Source: an uncultured Prochlorococcus sp. (lineage in GTDB: Bacteria; Cyanobacteriota; Cyanobacteriia; PCC-6307; Cyanobiaceae). From it: DNA of 64,000 bases. The first letter of the stretch is position 1. The number at the start of each line of letters is the position of its first letter. The DNA is taken from contig CACLGU010000002.1 of the NCBI GenBank assembly GCA_902606505.1, forward strand, positions 1-64,000, in the 5' to 3' direction. Positions 1 through 5,257 of this stretch are shown here, piece by piece. The translations under genes were made by a program, and so were the position numbers. Under the pieces are notes generated by a model that did not search any database, was not told where the DNA came from, and was given only the letters and a program-made list of their open reading frames with translations.

Positions 1-1
1 A

Positions 2-112
2 CAAGAAGGTAGATGGGTTTACTACAAATTAGATTTGGAAGTATTATCAGATATTAAAAATTGGATGGGTAATTTAATTCAGTCATCATCAAGCAAAAGG
101 TCTTGTGAATAA
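2..112 (+). CDS. ArsR-like winged-helix regulator, C-terminal fragment (truncated by window edge)
   Basis: Only the last 36 codons are inside the window; the frame is open to the left edge and stops with TAA at 110-112. The peptide contains GRWVYYKLD followed by an amphipathic helix. This matches the beta-wing ('GR.VYY.L') and dimerisation helix that end ArsR/SmtB-family winged-helix DNA-binding proteins, which usually sense metals or other small ligands. A hairpin followed by Ts lies immediately downstream. The sensing residues would be further N-terminal and cannot be seen. Family assignment rests on this short motif, so confidence is moderate. Confidence 0.5.
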   Translation, partial: QEGRWVYYKLDLEVLSDIKNWMGNLIQSSSSKRSCE

Positions 113-120
113 ATGGTTTT

Positions 121-139
121 TAACCTATTTAGGTTTTTT
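121..139 (+). terminator. Probable Rho-independent terminator after the ArsR-like gene
   Basis: A short stem AACCT/AGGTT with a 4-nt loop (122-135) is followed by a run of Ts, 9 nt after the stop codon of the ArsR-like fragment. The stem is only 5 bp and AT-rich, so strength is uncertain. Confidence 0.45.
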
Positions 140-263
140 ACTCATTACATATAAATAATTTTTAAATTGAAAATTAATTCTCAGGGTTGGAGTTTAATTT
201 TCAGTATTGGTACTTTATTGATTATTTTATTTATTTAGAGGTTTAATAAACCTAGTGATGGTT

Positions 264-325
264 AGCGATTAACTGGACAAAGTTATACAAGGCTATACAA
301 ATAATCGCTATTTAATCGCTATTTA
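264..325. repeat. 11-bp-phased AATCGCT repeats, copy 1 (putative recombinase arm sites)
   Basis: AATCGCT occurs at 303 and 314, exactly 11 bp apart, preceded by TATACAA at 284 and 294. An inverted copy AGCGATTA lies at 264-271. The same composite arrangement recurs at 4911-4967 and, without the inverted copy, at 3950-3990. Spacing of one helical turn suggests cooperative protein binding on one DNA face. The repeat lies about 70 bp left of the tRNA-Pro remnant. Confidence 0.6.
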
Positions 326-345
326 AATTATTGAGACTTCTGAGA

Positions 346-373
346 AATAAAAAAGCGAGTTGGGAGACTCGCT
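346..373 (-). terminator. Terminator downstream of tRNA-Pro remnant 1
   Basis: The perfect 7-bp stem AGCGAGT (354-360) / ACTCGCT (367-373) is followed, reading on the minus strand, by a run of Ts. An equivalent hairpin with a different stem sequence follows the intact tRNA-Pro at 4996-5021. Remnant 1 is therefore a displaced tRNA 3' half with its own terminator. Confidence 0.7.
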
Positions 374-393
374 AGTATGACTTGGTTTTTAAA

Positions 394-443
394 TGGTCGG
401 GGCGACAGGATTCGAACCTGCGACCTAGTGCTCCCAAAGCACC
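394..443 (-). repeat. tRNA-Pro 3'-half remnant 1 (att-like site)
   Basis: Positions 394-443 are identical to 5042-5091 of the intact tRNA-Pro gene. They cover the CCA end, acceptor 3' strand, T-arm, variable loop and anticodon loop. Similarity stops abruptly within the 5' side of the anticodon stem. The nearly identical 18 bp left of it are also shared with the intact gene's downstream region. There is no D-arm or 5' acceptor strand, so it cannot make a tRNA. It marks a former integration junction. Confidence 0.9.
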
Positions 444-531
444 TGCAAGATTAAGGCTATAACTGAGACTTATAGCTATACCTGGACTTTTAAGGAAAAA
501 TGTATGAACTAATTCGGACTAATATTCTTTA

Positions 532-553
532 TTTTGGGTGCACTTTGGGTGCA
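532..553. repeat. 11-bp-phased TTTGGGTGCA repeats at left end of segment 1
   Basis: Two copies of TTTGGGTGCA lie exactly 11 bp apart (GTGCA at 538 and 549). The same unit forms a five-copy, 11-bp-phased array at the other end of the segment (3696-3744), in the same orientation. It sits about 90 bp from the tRNA core and is interpreted as an arm-type recombinase site. Confidence 0.65.
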
Positions 554-575
554 TAGATAATTAGGTTTAGAAAAA

Positions 576-1463
576 TTAGAATGTATTGAAAACTGGTTTA
601 AAAGGAGCTGAACCAAAAAATTCAGGAACTCCTGATGAATTAAAACCTATTCCATAACCACCATCTGAAACTTGAAGCTCAACTTCGAGCCCATTTACTC
701 CATCATTAATAACAACTGGTGATCCTGAATTAGTCTCAAACACACCGACCAATCTTGTTACTGCAGAAGCATTAGCTGCCCTTGTAAGACTACTATCAGT
801 AAGTATTGCCGAAACTTTTCCACCTGTTGGCATGGTCTCAGGACCGAAGTCTGCCTCAAAGCCCTCATCAAATGTATCTAACTCTTCATTATGATTTGCC
901 GCAGTACATCCAGCACCTGAATTAACTTCAGTACCAGTACTAGTTGAACAATAAACGGTTCCATTTAAGCTTATGGAACCCTTTAAACCAAATTCATTTA
1001 GGATAACAATATAAGCGTATGTATAAGTTGCATTAGAGGGTCTTCCTAAAGCAGGCGGTAACGTTACAGTTTTACCAGCTAAATCAGCCGTTGATCCGTC
1101 AGTTGACATTGTTACTTCACAATTTGCTTTGCTAAAAGCTTTTGGAGTTCCTGAAATTGGATTCTGAGTACATAAGCCCATTTCATAAATAACTATTTCA
1201 AATCTATCTGGAGAACCTAAGCAATAATAATCATAGGGATTTAATTTTGTTGCAACAGCAGCATTATTCTCAGAAAAAATATTTTGTTTAGCAGTAGTCT
1301 GAGTTAATACGTCTTTGCAAAGAGGAGGAGCTTCAGCTTTCGCAGGTCTTGGAAATGTTGATAATCCCAATAAAGTTGATCCTAATAGTAAATACTTGAA
1401 TGATTTAGTAAGAGTTGTTATGCAGTTTGATTTAAAAAAAGTTGGTTTCAATTTCGTATTCAT
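576..1463 (-). CDS. Secreted six-cysteine protein A, paralogue of the neighbouring gene
   Basis: I do not recognise a named family. The 295-residue product has a long basic-hydrophobic leader ending near AKA-EAPP (residue 43), so it is probably exported. The mature part has six cysteines (49, 81, 98, 115, 172, 186). It aligns through most of its length with the product of the upstream gene. Shared blocks are a Cys-rich N-terminal part, RPSxxTYT (141-148), GLKGS, TRLVG (236-240), NGLE (258-261), SDGG (266-269) and a C-terminal F-K-P-x-F. It is the last gene of a three-gene minus-strand unit, 96 nt after its paralogue. A role at the cell surface together with the beta-barrel gene is inference. 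Confidence 0.75.
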   Translation of the reverse strand: MNTKLKPTFFKSNCITTLTKSFKYLLLGSTLLGLSTFPRPAKAEAPPLCKDVLTQTTAKQNIFSENNAAVATKLNPYDYYCLGSPDRFEIVIYEMGLCTQNPISGTPKAFSKANCEVTMSTDGSTADLAGKTVTLPPALGRPSNATYTYAYIVILNEFGLKGSISLNGTVYCSTSTGTEVNSGAGCTAANHNEELDTFDEGFEADFGPETMPTGGKVSAILTDSSLTRAANASAVTRLVGVFETNSGSPVVINDGVNGLEVELQVSDGGYGIGFNSSGVPEFFGSAPFKPVFNTF

Positions 1464-1559
1464 AAGAGTTTGTTAAAGACTATTTAATTTAAAAAGTTTT
1501 GTCAGAAACAATGGCTATTAGATATAAATTGTAGAAATTTTTGATTACAAAAAAAATAT

Positions 1560-2501
1560 TTAAAAGGCTACAAATTTAGGTTTAAAATCTCCAGCAAATG
1601 CCCAACTTGGTTGTTTGTTGTGAGTACTACTTCCCGTACTGTGATTATTTAATGCTGATTCAATCTGCATCCCACCATCTGAAATAACAAATTGAAGCTC
1701 TAGACCATTTGTTTCATCTGTAATTTTAAGAGGAGTATTAGGAATATAATTACCAACTAATCTAGTAATTGTTCCTCCGCATTGGCCACCACTAACGGAA
1801 GTTTGATAAGTAAGGTTATCATTAGATGAATCATTATTAGTCAAAGTTGCTCTTATCTGTCCATCGCTTGGTGTTCTTTGATAAGCATAATCGCATCCAG
1901 TTCCTGCAAATCCATATTTAGCAAAACTATGTTCAAATTCTTGAGGGTTTGCATTACTTGATTGTGGAGTAAATTTCCCACCATGAGAACTAGAGTCATT
2001 TTCAGTATTATATGTAGTAACAGCAGTTGTATAGGAACCTTTTAAAGTGAAACTATTACCCATTACCATCAACATGTCCGTATAAGTTCCTGAAGGAGGT
2101 CTTGACTTTGAGTTATCTAGGGCAACGGTTGAATTTAAATTACCCAGATCTATTTCTACACCAGCTGAATTATTAAAAGTATCAACACAAGATGAAAAGT
2201 CGACTTTACTCCCAACTAACGGAGAAGAGGTACATAAAGAAATCCTATATAATTTGAATTTATAAACTGAAGGCTGAGAATAACAACTCTTATAATTTAC
2301 TCCAGTTGTAGTTGAGGTATCGTAAACATTAGAAAGAGAGTCTGAACCAGATGTAGAAAAATCAGTACACTTGGTAGCTTTGAAATCATCGTCTGCTGCG
2401 TTAGTTGTAAATTGATCCTGGATATTAGCGTATGCTTTATTACTAAGGAAAACCCCTACAAAGGCGGTATTAAATAAAAGTATTTTTGTTAAAAGTTTCA
2501 T
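1560..2501 (-). CDS. Secreted six-cysteine protein B, next to the inverse-autotransporter barrel gene
   Basis: The 313-residue protein has a typical signal peptide (K-rich start, hydrophobic 7-20, cleavage near AYA-NI, residue 26). Its six cysteines (45, 73, 90, 105, 203, 241) largely correspond to those of the downstream paralogue. Shared motifs include SLC (88-90), RPPSGTYT (134-141), TRLVG (246-250), NGLEL (265-269) and SDGG (274-277). Its ATG lies 3 nt after the stop of the barrel gene. The Shine-Dalgarno AAAGGAG is inside that gene's last codons, which implies translational coupling. No enzymatic motif is visible and I do not recognise the family. It may be a separately encoded partner or passenger of the barrel (inference). 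Confidence 0.75.
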   Translation of the reverse strand: MKLLTKILLFNTAFVGVFLSNKAYANIQDQFTTNAADDDFKATKCTDFSTSGSDSLSNVYDTSTTTGVNYKSCYSQPSVYKFKLYRISLCTSSPLVGSKVDFSSCVDTFNNSAGVEIDLGNLNSTVALDNSKSRPPSGTYTDMLMVMGNSFTLKGSYTTAVTTYNTENDSSSHGGKFTPQSSNANPQEFEHSFAKYGFAGTGCDYAYQRTPSDGQIRATLTNNDSSNDNLTYQTSVSGGQCGGTITRLVGNYIPNTPLKITDETNGLELQFVISDGGMQIESALNNHSTGSSTHNKQPSWAFAGDFKPKFVAF

Positions 2502-2504
2502 GAA

Positions 2505-3620
2505 TTAAACTCCTTTAGCTCTGTTTTGGAAAGTGCCAGCGGATCTCTCTAAGAGAACATCATATTTGCGCTTTACCGGTTGTGTCATTTGTGTAATCAT
2601 ATTTTTCTTATATTCTTTCTTCAAGAAAATAACAGGGCTTCCAGTTAAATTCATCCTCAAACCAAAGAAGGTCTCATCTGTTCCAGGAAGTTTTGAATTA
2701 AGCTTGGTCGAAGCCGCTGATATCTCATTAGAAACCCAAGCTTCAAGGCCAACATGTGGTGTGGCTTGCCAACTAATAGAACCTTCTAATCCTGAATTAT
2801 CTTGTGTATGTTTATAGTCCCAGTTAAATCCTCTTACAAAAAACGCAAGTTGCGGATTATTTGGAAGTCTATAACCTAATTCCACATCCCAGCCAGGAAC
2901 AACTCTTTCTTTATATGATGTCCCCTTTACAGTTACATCTTTTTCATCAGTAATAGCCATATAAAAGTTGTTTCTAAATTCAAAATCTTTCCAAAAATAT
3001 TCTCCTCCTAATCCAAGTCTGCTGTGGGCGTCGCTGTAGTCAGTCATTCTATAATCCCAGAAAGCATTAGCTCCAACCATAGATACATCACTAGGACGAT
3101 GTCTTATCCCTAAACCTAAGTTTGTTGTTGAGCCATCGGCGTTCGTTGCAGTTGCAAATCTTGCTTGAGAAAAAGCAAGTGTTTTAAGATCTCCTTCTTC
3201 ATCTTTGGCAAGTTCACCAAGCTTCATCAAACTATTTATTGAGAAACTTGTATCTGATTCAGTCCCACCAGAAATATTTACGGAAGTCTGCGCAAAAAAT
3301 GGGATTTTTTGGATCTGACTATTTGCTGTTGAATTTGCAAAATTAAATCCAGTGTCAACCAATAATTTTTTAACATCATCAGTCATGATGCGCGTATATT
3401 CACTTCCTTCTGCACCATCATTCATTAAAGGTACAAATTTGGTTGAATAATTTGCTCCTTTGATTATGTATTCATCTAATTTGTCTTTTGGCTCATATAT
3501 ATCTTGCTTAGTTTCAACTAGGTCAAATTTGATATCTTCAAATTTGTATTCATTCGCTGAGACAGAGAGAATTGATCCAAAAGCAAGAGAAATTAAAGAT
3601 AAAGATTTAAATAATGACAC
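2505..3620 (-). CDS. Inverse autotransporter (intimin/invasin-type) beta-domain protein without passenger
   Basis: The 371-residue protein has a signal peptide ending near VSA-NE (residue 23). Residues about 110-330 resemble the beta-domain of intimin/invasin-type inverse autotransporters (type Ve secretion). Examples are LGLGIRHRP (168-176), NAFWDYR (185-191), HSRLGLGGEYFW (199-210), WDVELGYRLP (244-253) and alternating aromatic strands up to FFGLRMNL (318-325). The conserved post-barrel segment is also recognisable (PVKRKYDVLLER, 348-359). Family members continue into a long C-terminal passenger of Ig-like repeats; this one stops 12 residues later. The GTG start at 3620 is preceded directly by an in-frame stop, so it is the only plausible start. 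First gene of a three-gene unit with two secreted paralogues. Confidence 0.75.
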   Translation of the reverse strand: MSLFKSLSLISLAFGSILSVSANEYKFEDIKFDLVETKQDIYEPKDKLDEYIIKGANYSTKFVPLMNDGAEGSEYTRIMTDDVKKLLVDTGFNFANSTANSQIQKIPFFAQTSVNISGGTESDTSFSINSLMKLGELAKDEEGDLKTLAFSQARFATATNADGSTTNLGLGIRHRPSDVSMVGANAFWDYRMTDYSDAHSRLGLGGEYFWKDFEFRNNFYMAITDEKDVTVKGTSYKERVVPGWDVELGYRLPNNPQLAFFVRGFNWDYKHTQDNSGLEGSISWQATPHVGLEAWVSNEISAASTKLNSKLPGTDETFFGLRMNLTGSPVIFLKKEYKKNMITQMTQPVKRKYDVLLERSAGTFQNRAKGV

Positions 3621-3695
3621 TTATTAAAAAAATTGTATTTAATATATCACCTCTGTAAATATTTAGAGAATTACTATTCACAATTCAACATTTAA

Positions 3696-3759
3696 GTGCA
3701 TTTTGAGTGCATTTTTGGTGCATTTTGGGTGCATTTTGGGTGCAGCCTTTTTTGGGTGT
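3696..3759. repeat. Five-copy 11-bp-phased GTGCATTTTGG array at right end of segment 1
   Basis: GTGCA occurs at 3696, 3707, 3718, 3729 and 3740, exactly 11 bp apart each time, with a degenerate sixth copy GTGTA at 3755. The array lies 37-100 bp from the tRNA-Pro remnant 2 and about 75-125 nt upstream of the barrel gene. It could therefore be a recombinase arm array, an operator for the operon, or both. The shorter two-copy version at the opposite end of the segment favours the recombination role. Confidence 0.7.
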
Positions 3760-3795
3760 AATTTATTATTAGCTGAGACTTACTGCTATAACTGA

Positions 3796-3843
3796 TCGGG
3801 GCGACAGGATTCGAACCTGCGACCTAGTGCTCCCAAAGCACCC
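3796..3843 (-). repeat. tRNA-Pro 3'-half remnant 2 (att-like site)
   Basis: Identical to 5045-5092 of the intact tRNA-Pro: discriminator base, acceptor 3' strand, T-arm and anticodon loop. It stops inside the 5' anticodon stem, as remnant 1 does. The CCA-encoding triplet is altered (TGA instead of TGG on the plus strand). Right of it is a small palindrome, CGCAATTTGCG (3849-3859). Together with remnant 1 it brackets segment 1. Confidence 0.9.
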
Positions 3844-3942
3844 AGTACGCAATTTGCGACAGTACCCATGAGAACGAATTGAGGCTATAGCTTATTAGTT
3901 GGTAATACTAGGATTTAGTTGAGTCTTAATTTTACTCATGTA

Positions 3943-3990
3943 TGCAGCAATGTATGGCATGGATATGCAAATAATCGCTAAATAATCGCT
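3943..3990. repeat. 11-bp-phased AATCGCT repeats, copy 2
   Basis: AATCGCT occurs at 3973 and 3984 (11 bp apart), preceded by degenerate TATGCA-type motifs (3950, 3962, 3974 region). It lies about 100-150 bp from remnant 2 and matches the repeats at the other end of segment 2 (4931-4970). Confidence 0.6.
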
Positions 3991-4026
3991 GAGCTGAAAC
4001 CTAGTGCTAAAAGGGAGTAATTTTTA

Positions 4027-4185
4027 TCAAATAATACAATAAGGGTTACTAAAAGATTTACTGCAAAATAATCTATTGCGTTTATGTTCTTCTAATGATT
4101 TTGAATAAATATTAGCTGTGAGAATTGCTCCGAAATTTATTAAAACCACAGTTAATACAAGTAGCTCTATAGCGAGGTTGGTCAT
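4027..4185 (-). CDS. Small single-helix membrane protein, 52 aa
   Basis: ATG at 4185 is preceded by a strong Shine-Dalgarno AAGGAGGG (about 4193-4200). The product begins MTNLAIELLVLTVVLINFG, a single hydrophobic helix of about 20 residues, followed by a charged stretch (SLEEHKRNR) and a C-terminal tail with two cysteines (41, 50). I do not recognise the family. It is the last of three minus-strand small genes and is separated from the upstream pair by a terminator-like hairpin. The good ribosome site and membrane helix support it as a real gene. Confidence 0.6.
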   Translation of the reverse strand: MTNLAIELLVLTVVLINFGAILTANIYSKSLEEHKRNRLFCSKSFSNPYCII

Positions 4186-4206
4186 AAGATTACCCTCCTT
4201 AAATTT

Positions 4207-4250
4207 ATAAAAAAACTCTATAACGAAATAATCAATATTGAATAGAGTTT
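4207..4250 (-). terminator. Terminator-like hairpin between small genes of segment 2
   Basis: The stem AAACTCTA (4213-4220) / TAGAGTTT (4243-4250) encloses a 22-nt loop. Reading on the minus strand it is followed by a T run. It lies just after the 56-aa gene and before the Shine-Dalgarno of the 52-aa gene. Confidence 0.5.
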
Positions 4251-4256
4251 AAATTC

Positions 4257-4427
4257 TTATTTTTGGGAATCTAAATCATCTGATAAGGGTTCCCAATCAC
4301 AACTGTCTACACATTCTTCTAAAGTATTTTCAGAAGAACTTTTAAGTTCGCAACTACGGAGACAATCATAAAACGCATACTTAGGATCTAATTCGTTTTT
4401 GAATTGTTTATTTCTGAAAGTATTCAT
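4257..4427 (-). CDS. Small twin-CX3C protein, 56 aa
   Basis: ATG at 4427 is preceded by AAAGGAG, which lies inside the last codons of the upstream 35-aa gene; the two are 2 nt apart. The product has four cysteines in two CX3C motifs (22/26 and 39/43) on predicted amphipathic helices and an acidic C-terminus. Twin CX3C motifs typically staple a helical hairpin by disulphides or bind metal. No signal peptide is obvious. Unrecognised family; a real gene is supported by the ribosome site, the coupling and the cysteine pattern. Confidence 0.6.
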   Translation of the reverse strand: MNTFRNKQFKNELDPKYAFYDCLRSCELKSSSENTLEECVDSCDWEPLSDDLDSQK

Positions 4428-4429
4428 AA

Positions 4430-4537
4430 TTAAACTCCTTTTGCTTTTTTCTCGAGTTGATTAATTAATTTGTCTAACCAAAGCGTGTTATCGATCTTCT
4501 TGGTATTTTTGAAGTATTTCGTTTTATAAGTACTCAT
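4430..4537 (-). CDS. Small basic protein, 35 aa, translationally coupled
   Basis: ATG at 4537. The product is 35 residues, lysine-rich (STYKTKYFKNTKK...), with a short helix and a C-terminal AKGV. The codons for KGV plus stop carry the Shine-Dalgarno of the next gene. The same AKGV-stop/ribosome-site arrangement ends the inverse-autotransporter gene at 2505. Its own ribosome site is weaker (GAGG about 12 nt upstream). It could be a leader peptide for the 56-aa gene rather than a functional protein. Confidence 0.45.
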   Translation of the reverse strand: MSTYKTKYFKNTKKIDNTLWLDKLINQLEKKAKGV

Positions 4538-4724
4538 GAAGTTAAACCTCAATCAGTGGAACTAAATTAAATGCAATGATTTAAATTTCCTAGAGCAAAA
4601 ATACTCTTTATGAAAATAGTGAAATATTAAAAATCGATTAATTTATATTTTTCCTTAAGTATTTGCACTCTTGATTTTAAGAATAAGTGATACTAAATAA
4701 CTACTAGATCAAAGGAGGTTAATT

Positions 4725-4895
4725 ATGACTTGCGGAAATCCTATTAAACATAAGTTCCAAAATGCTTTTAATTCTTTTATTGATGCGATTTCATTTGAAA
4801 GAAAATTAAGTGATGACCAAATGGAATGTATGCAGTTTGGTATATGTGACTATTCACCAAAACAAGTAGAGGAAGTACCTTTTTTTCATTACTAA
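4725..4895 (+). CDS. Small unknown protein, 56 aa
   Basis: ATG at 4725 follows an excellent Shine-Dalgarno AAAGGAGG (4711-4718). The product is soluble-looking with three cysteines (3, 35, 41) and an acidic helix (FERKLSDDQMECMQ). It shows no membrane helix or signal peptide. It is divergent from the three minus-strand small genes, sharing their intergenic region (4538-4724). Unrecognised family. Confidence 0.6.
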   Translation: MTCGNPIKHKFQNAFNSFIDAISFERKLSDDQMECMQFGICDYSPKQVEEVPFFHY

Positions 4896-4910
4896 ATAGT
4901 TTTGATTAAA

Positions 4911-4970
4911 AGCGATTAAGGGGGCAAGGTTATGCAAGGTATGGCAAATAATCGCTATATAATCGCTAAG
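4911..4970. repeat. 11-bp-phased AATCGCT repeats, copy 3
   Basis: AATCGCT occurs at 4950 and 4961 (11 bp apart), with an inverted AGCGATTA at 4911-4918 and TATGCAA/TATGGCAA before it. This is the same composite order as copy 1 at 264-325. It lies about 75-110 bp left of the intact tRNA-Pro. Confidence 0.65.
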
Positions 4971-4995
4971 TCTTATATTTCTTATAGTTGGCAAT

Positions 4996-5021
4996 AAAAA
5001 AGAGAGTCTGGGAAACTCTCT
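4996..5021 (-). terminator. Terminator of the intact tRNA-Pro gene
   Basis: The perfect stem AGAGAGT (5001-5007) / ACTCTCT (5015-5021) with a short loop is followed on the minus strand by a T run, about 20 nt downstream of the tRNA 3' end. Confidence 0.75.
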
Positions 5022-5041
5022 TGTATGACTTGGTTTTGAAA

Positions 5042-5118
5042 TGGTCGGGGCGACAGGATTCGAACCTGCGACCTAGTGCTCCCAAAGCACCCGCGCTACC
5101 AAGCTGCGCCACGCCCCG
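5042..5118 (-). tRNA. tRNA-Pro(TGG), intact, with encoded CCA
   Basis: Minus-strand cloverleaf: acceptor CGGGGCG (5118-5112) pairs with CGCCCCG, discriminator A, encoded CCA (5044-5042). The anticodon loop TTTGGGA gives anticodon TGG, and the T-loop is TTCGAAT. It is the only complete copy of a sequence that also occurs as two 3' halves (394, 3796) and one 5' half (6415). It is therefore the functional product of repeated integrations with crossover in the anticodon arm. Its 3' half and terminator come with segment 2. Its 5' half and upstream region come with segment 3. Confidence 0.95.
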
Positions 5119-5195
5119 CCTATAAGATCTTAGTTCATAACTGTCATCTATAAAAGGCTAAATTGCTAAATATTTTATAAAAAATCACTTTTGAG
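5077..5195. repeat. 119-bp direct repeat, copy A (tRNA-Pro 5' half plus upstream region)
   Basis: Positions 5077-5195 match 6415-6533. The 42 bp inside the tRNA are identical. The 77 bp upstream of the tRNA differ at about eight positions. The repeat therefore includes the presumed tRNA promoter (AT-rich with TATAG-like boxes), duplicated on both sides of segment 3. Confidence 0.85.
5119..5195 (-). promoter_or_regulatory. Upstream (promoter) region of the functional tRNA-Pro
   Basis: This AT-rich stretch directly 5' of the intact tRNA-Pro is conserved in the second copy at 6457-6533 (about eight differences in 77 bp). Its retention in both copies suggests promoter function. The exact -35 and -10 boxes cannot be assigned with confidence. 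Confidence 0.5.
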
Positions 5196-5211
5196 GCTAG
5201 TAAATGATTTT

Positions 5212-5252
5212 TGTCGCTTTTTTGTCGCTAGATAAATAGATGTTTTGTCACT
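5212..5252. repeat. Phased TTTGTCGCT repeats at left end of segment 3
   Basis: GTCGCT occurs at 5213 and 5224 (11 bp apart), with GTCACT at 5247. An inverted AGCGAC follows inside the end of the YadA-like gene (about 5270-5275). The same motif recurs at the opposite end (6336, 6347). Interpreted as arm-type recombinase sites. Confidence 0.55.
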
Positions 5253-5257
5253 AGAAA

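Larger units (their letters stand above)
1..428. mobile_element. Right end of a further tRNA-Pro-integrated element (left part outside window)
   Basis: The stretch left of the first tRNA-Pro remnant carries the same 11-bp-phased AATCGCT repeats (303-320), the same flanking TATxCAA motifs and the same tRNA 3'-half plus terminator unit as the end of the small segment at 3828-5076. It is therefore best read as the end of a related element lying mostly beyond the left edge. Whether the ArsR-like gene is its cargo or older chromosome cannot be decided here. Confidence 0.35.
429..3827. mobile_element. tRNA-Pro-integrated segment 1 carrying the inverse-autotransporter operon
   Basis: The segment runs from the 15-bp core TGCTCCCAAAGCACC at 429-443 to the next copy at 3828-3842, about 3.4 kb. 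Both ends carry the same 11-bp-phased GTGCA-containing repeats (538-553 and 3696-3744). Both also carry a second shared motif, CTGAGACTTA followed by GCTATA (463-479 and 3773-3790). Matching end motifs next to tRNA remnants indicate a single integrated unit. Its cargo is three minus-strand genes for exported or outer-membrane proteins. No integrase is encoded, so it is either a non-autonomous element or has lost one. Confidence 0.65.
3828..5076. mobile_element. tRNA-Pro-integrated segment 2 carrying only tiny genes
   Basis: The segment runs from the 15-bp tRNA core at 3828 to the core inside the intact tRNA at 5077, about 1.25 kb. Both ends carry 11-bp-phased AATCGCT repeats (3973-3990 and 4950-4967). 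Its right end supplies the 3' half and terminator of the functional tRNA-Pro, as usual for integration into a tRNA. Cargo is limited to four small genes of 35-56 codons. There is no integrase. Confidence 0.6.

Noticed and set aside
2533-2817. 94-codon plus-strand open frame
   Set aside because: It lies wholly inside the minus-strand inverse-autotransporter gene, has no ribosome site and encodes no recognisable protein. Similar antisense or out-of-frame shadows in other genes were left out for the same reason.
3696-3759. CRISPR-like interpretation of the GTGCATTTTGG array
   Set aside because: The units are 11 bp with no spacers, and no cas genes are present. A phased binding-site array fits better.
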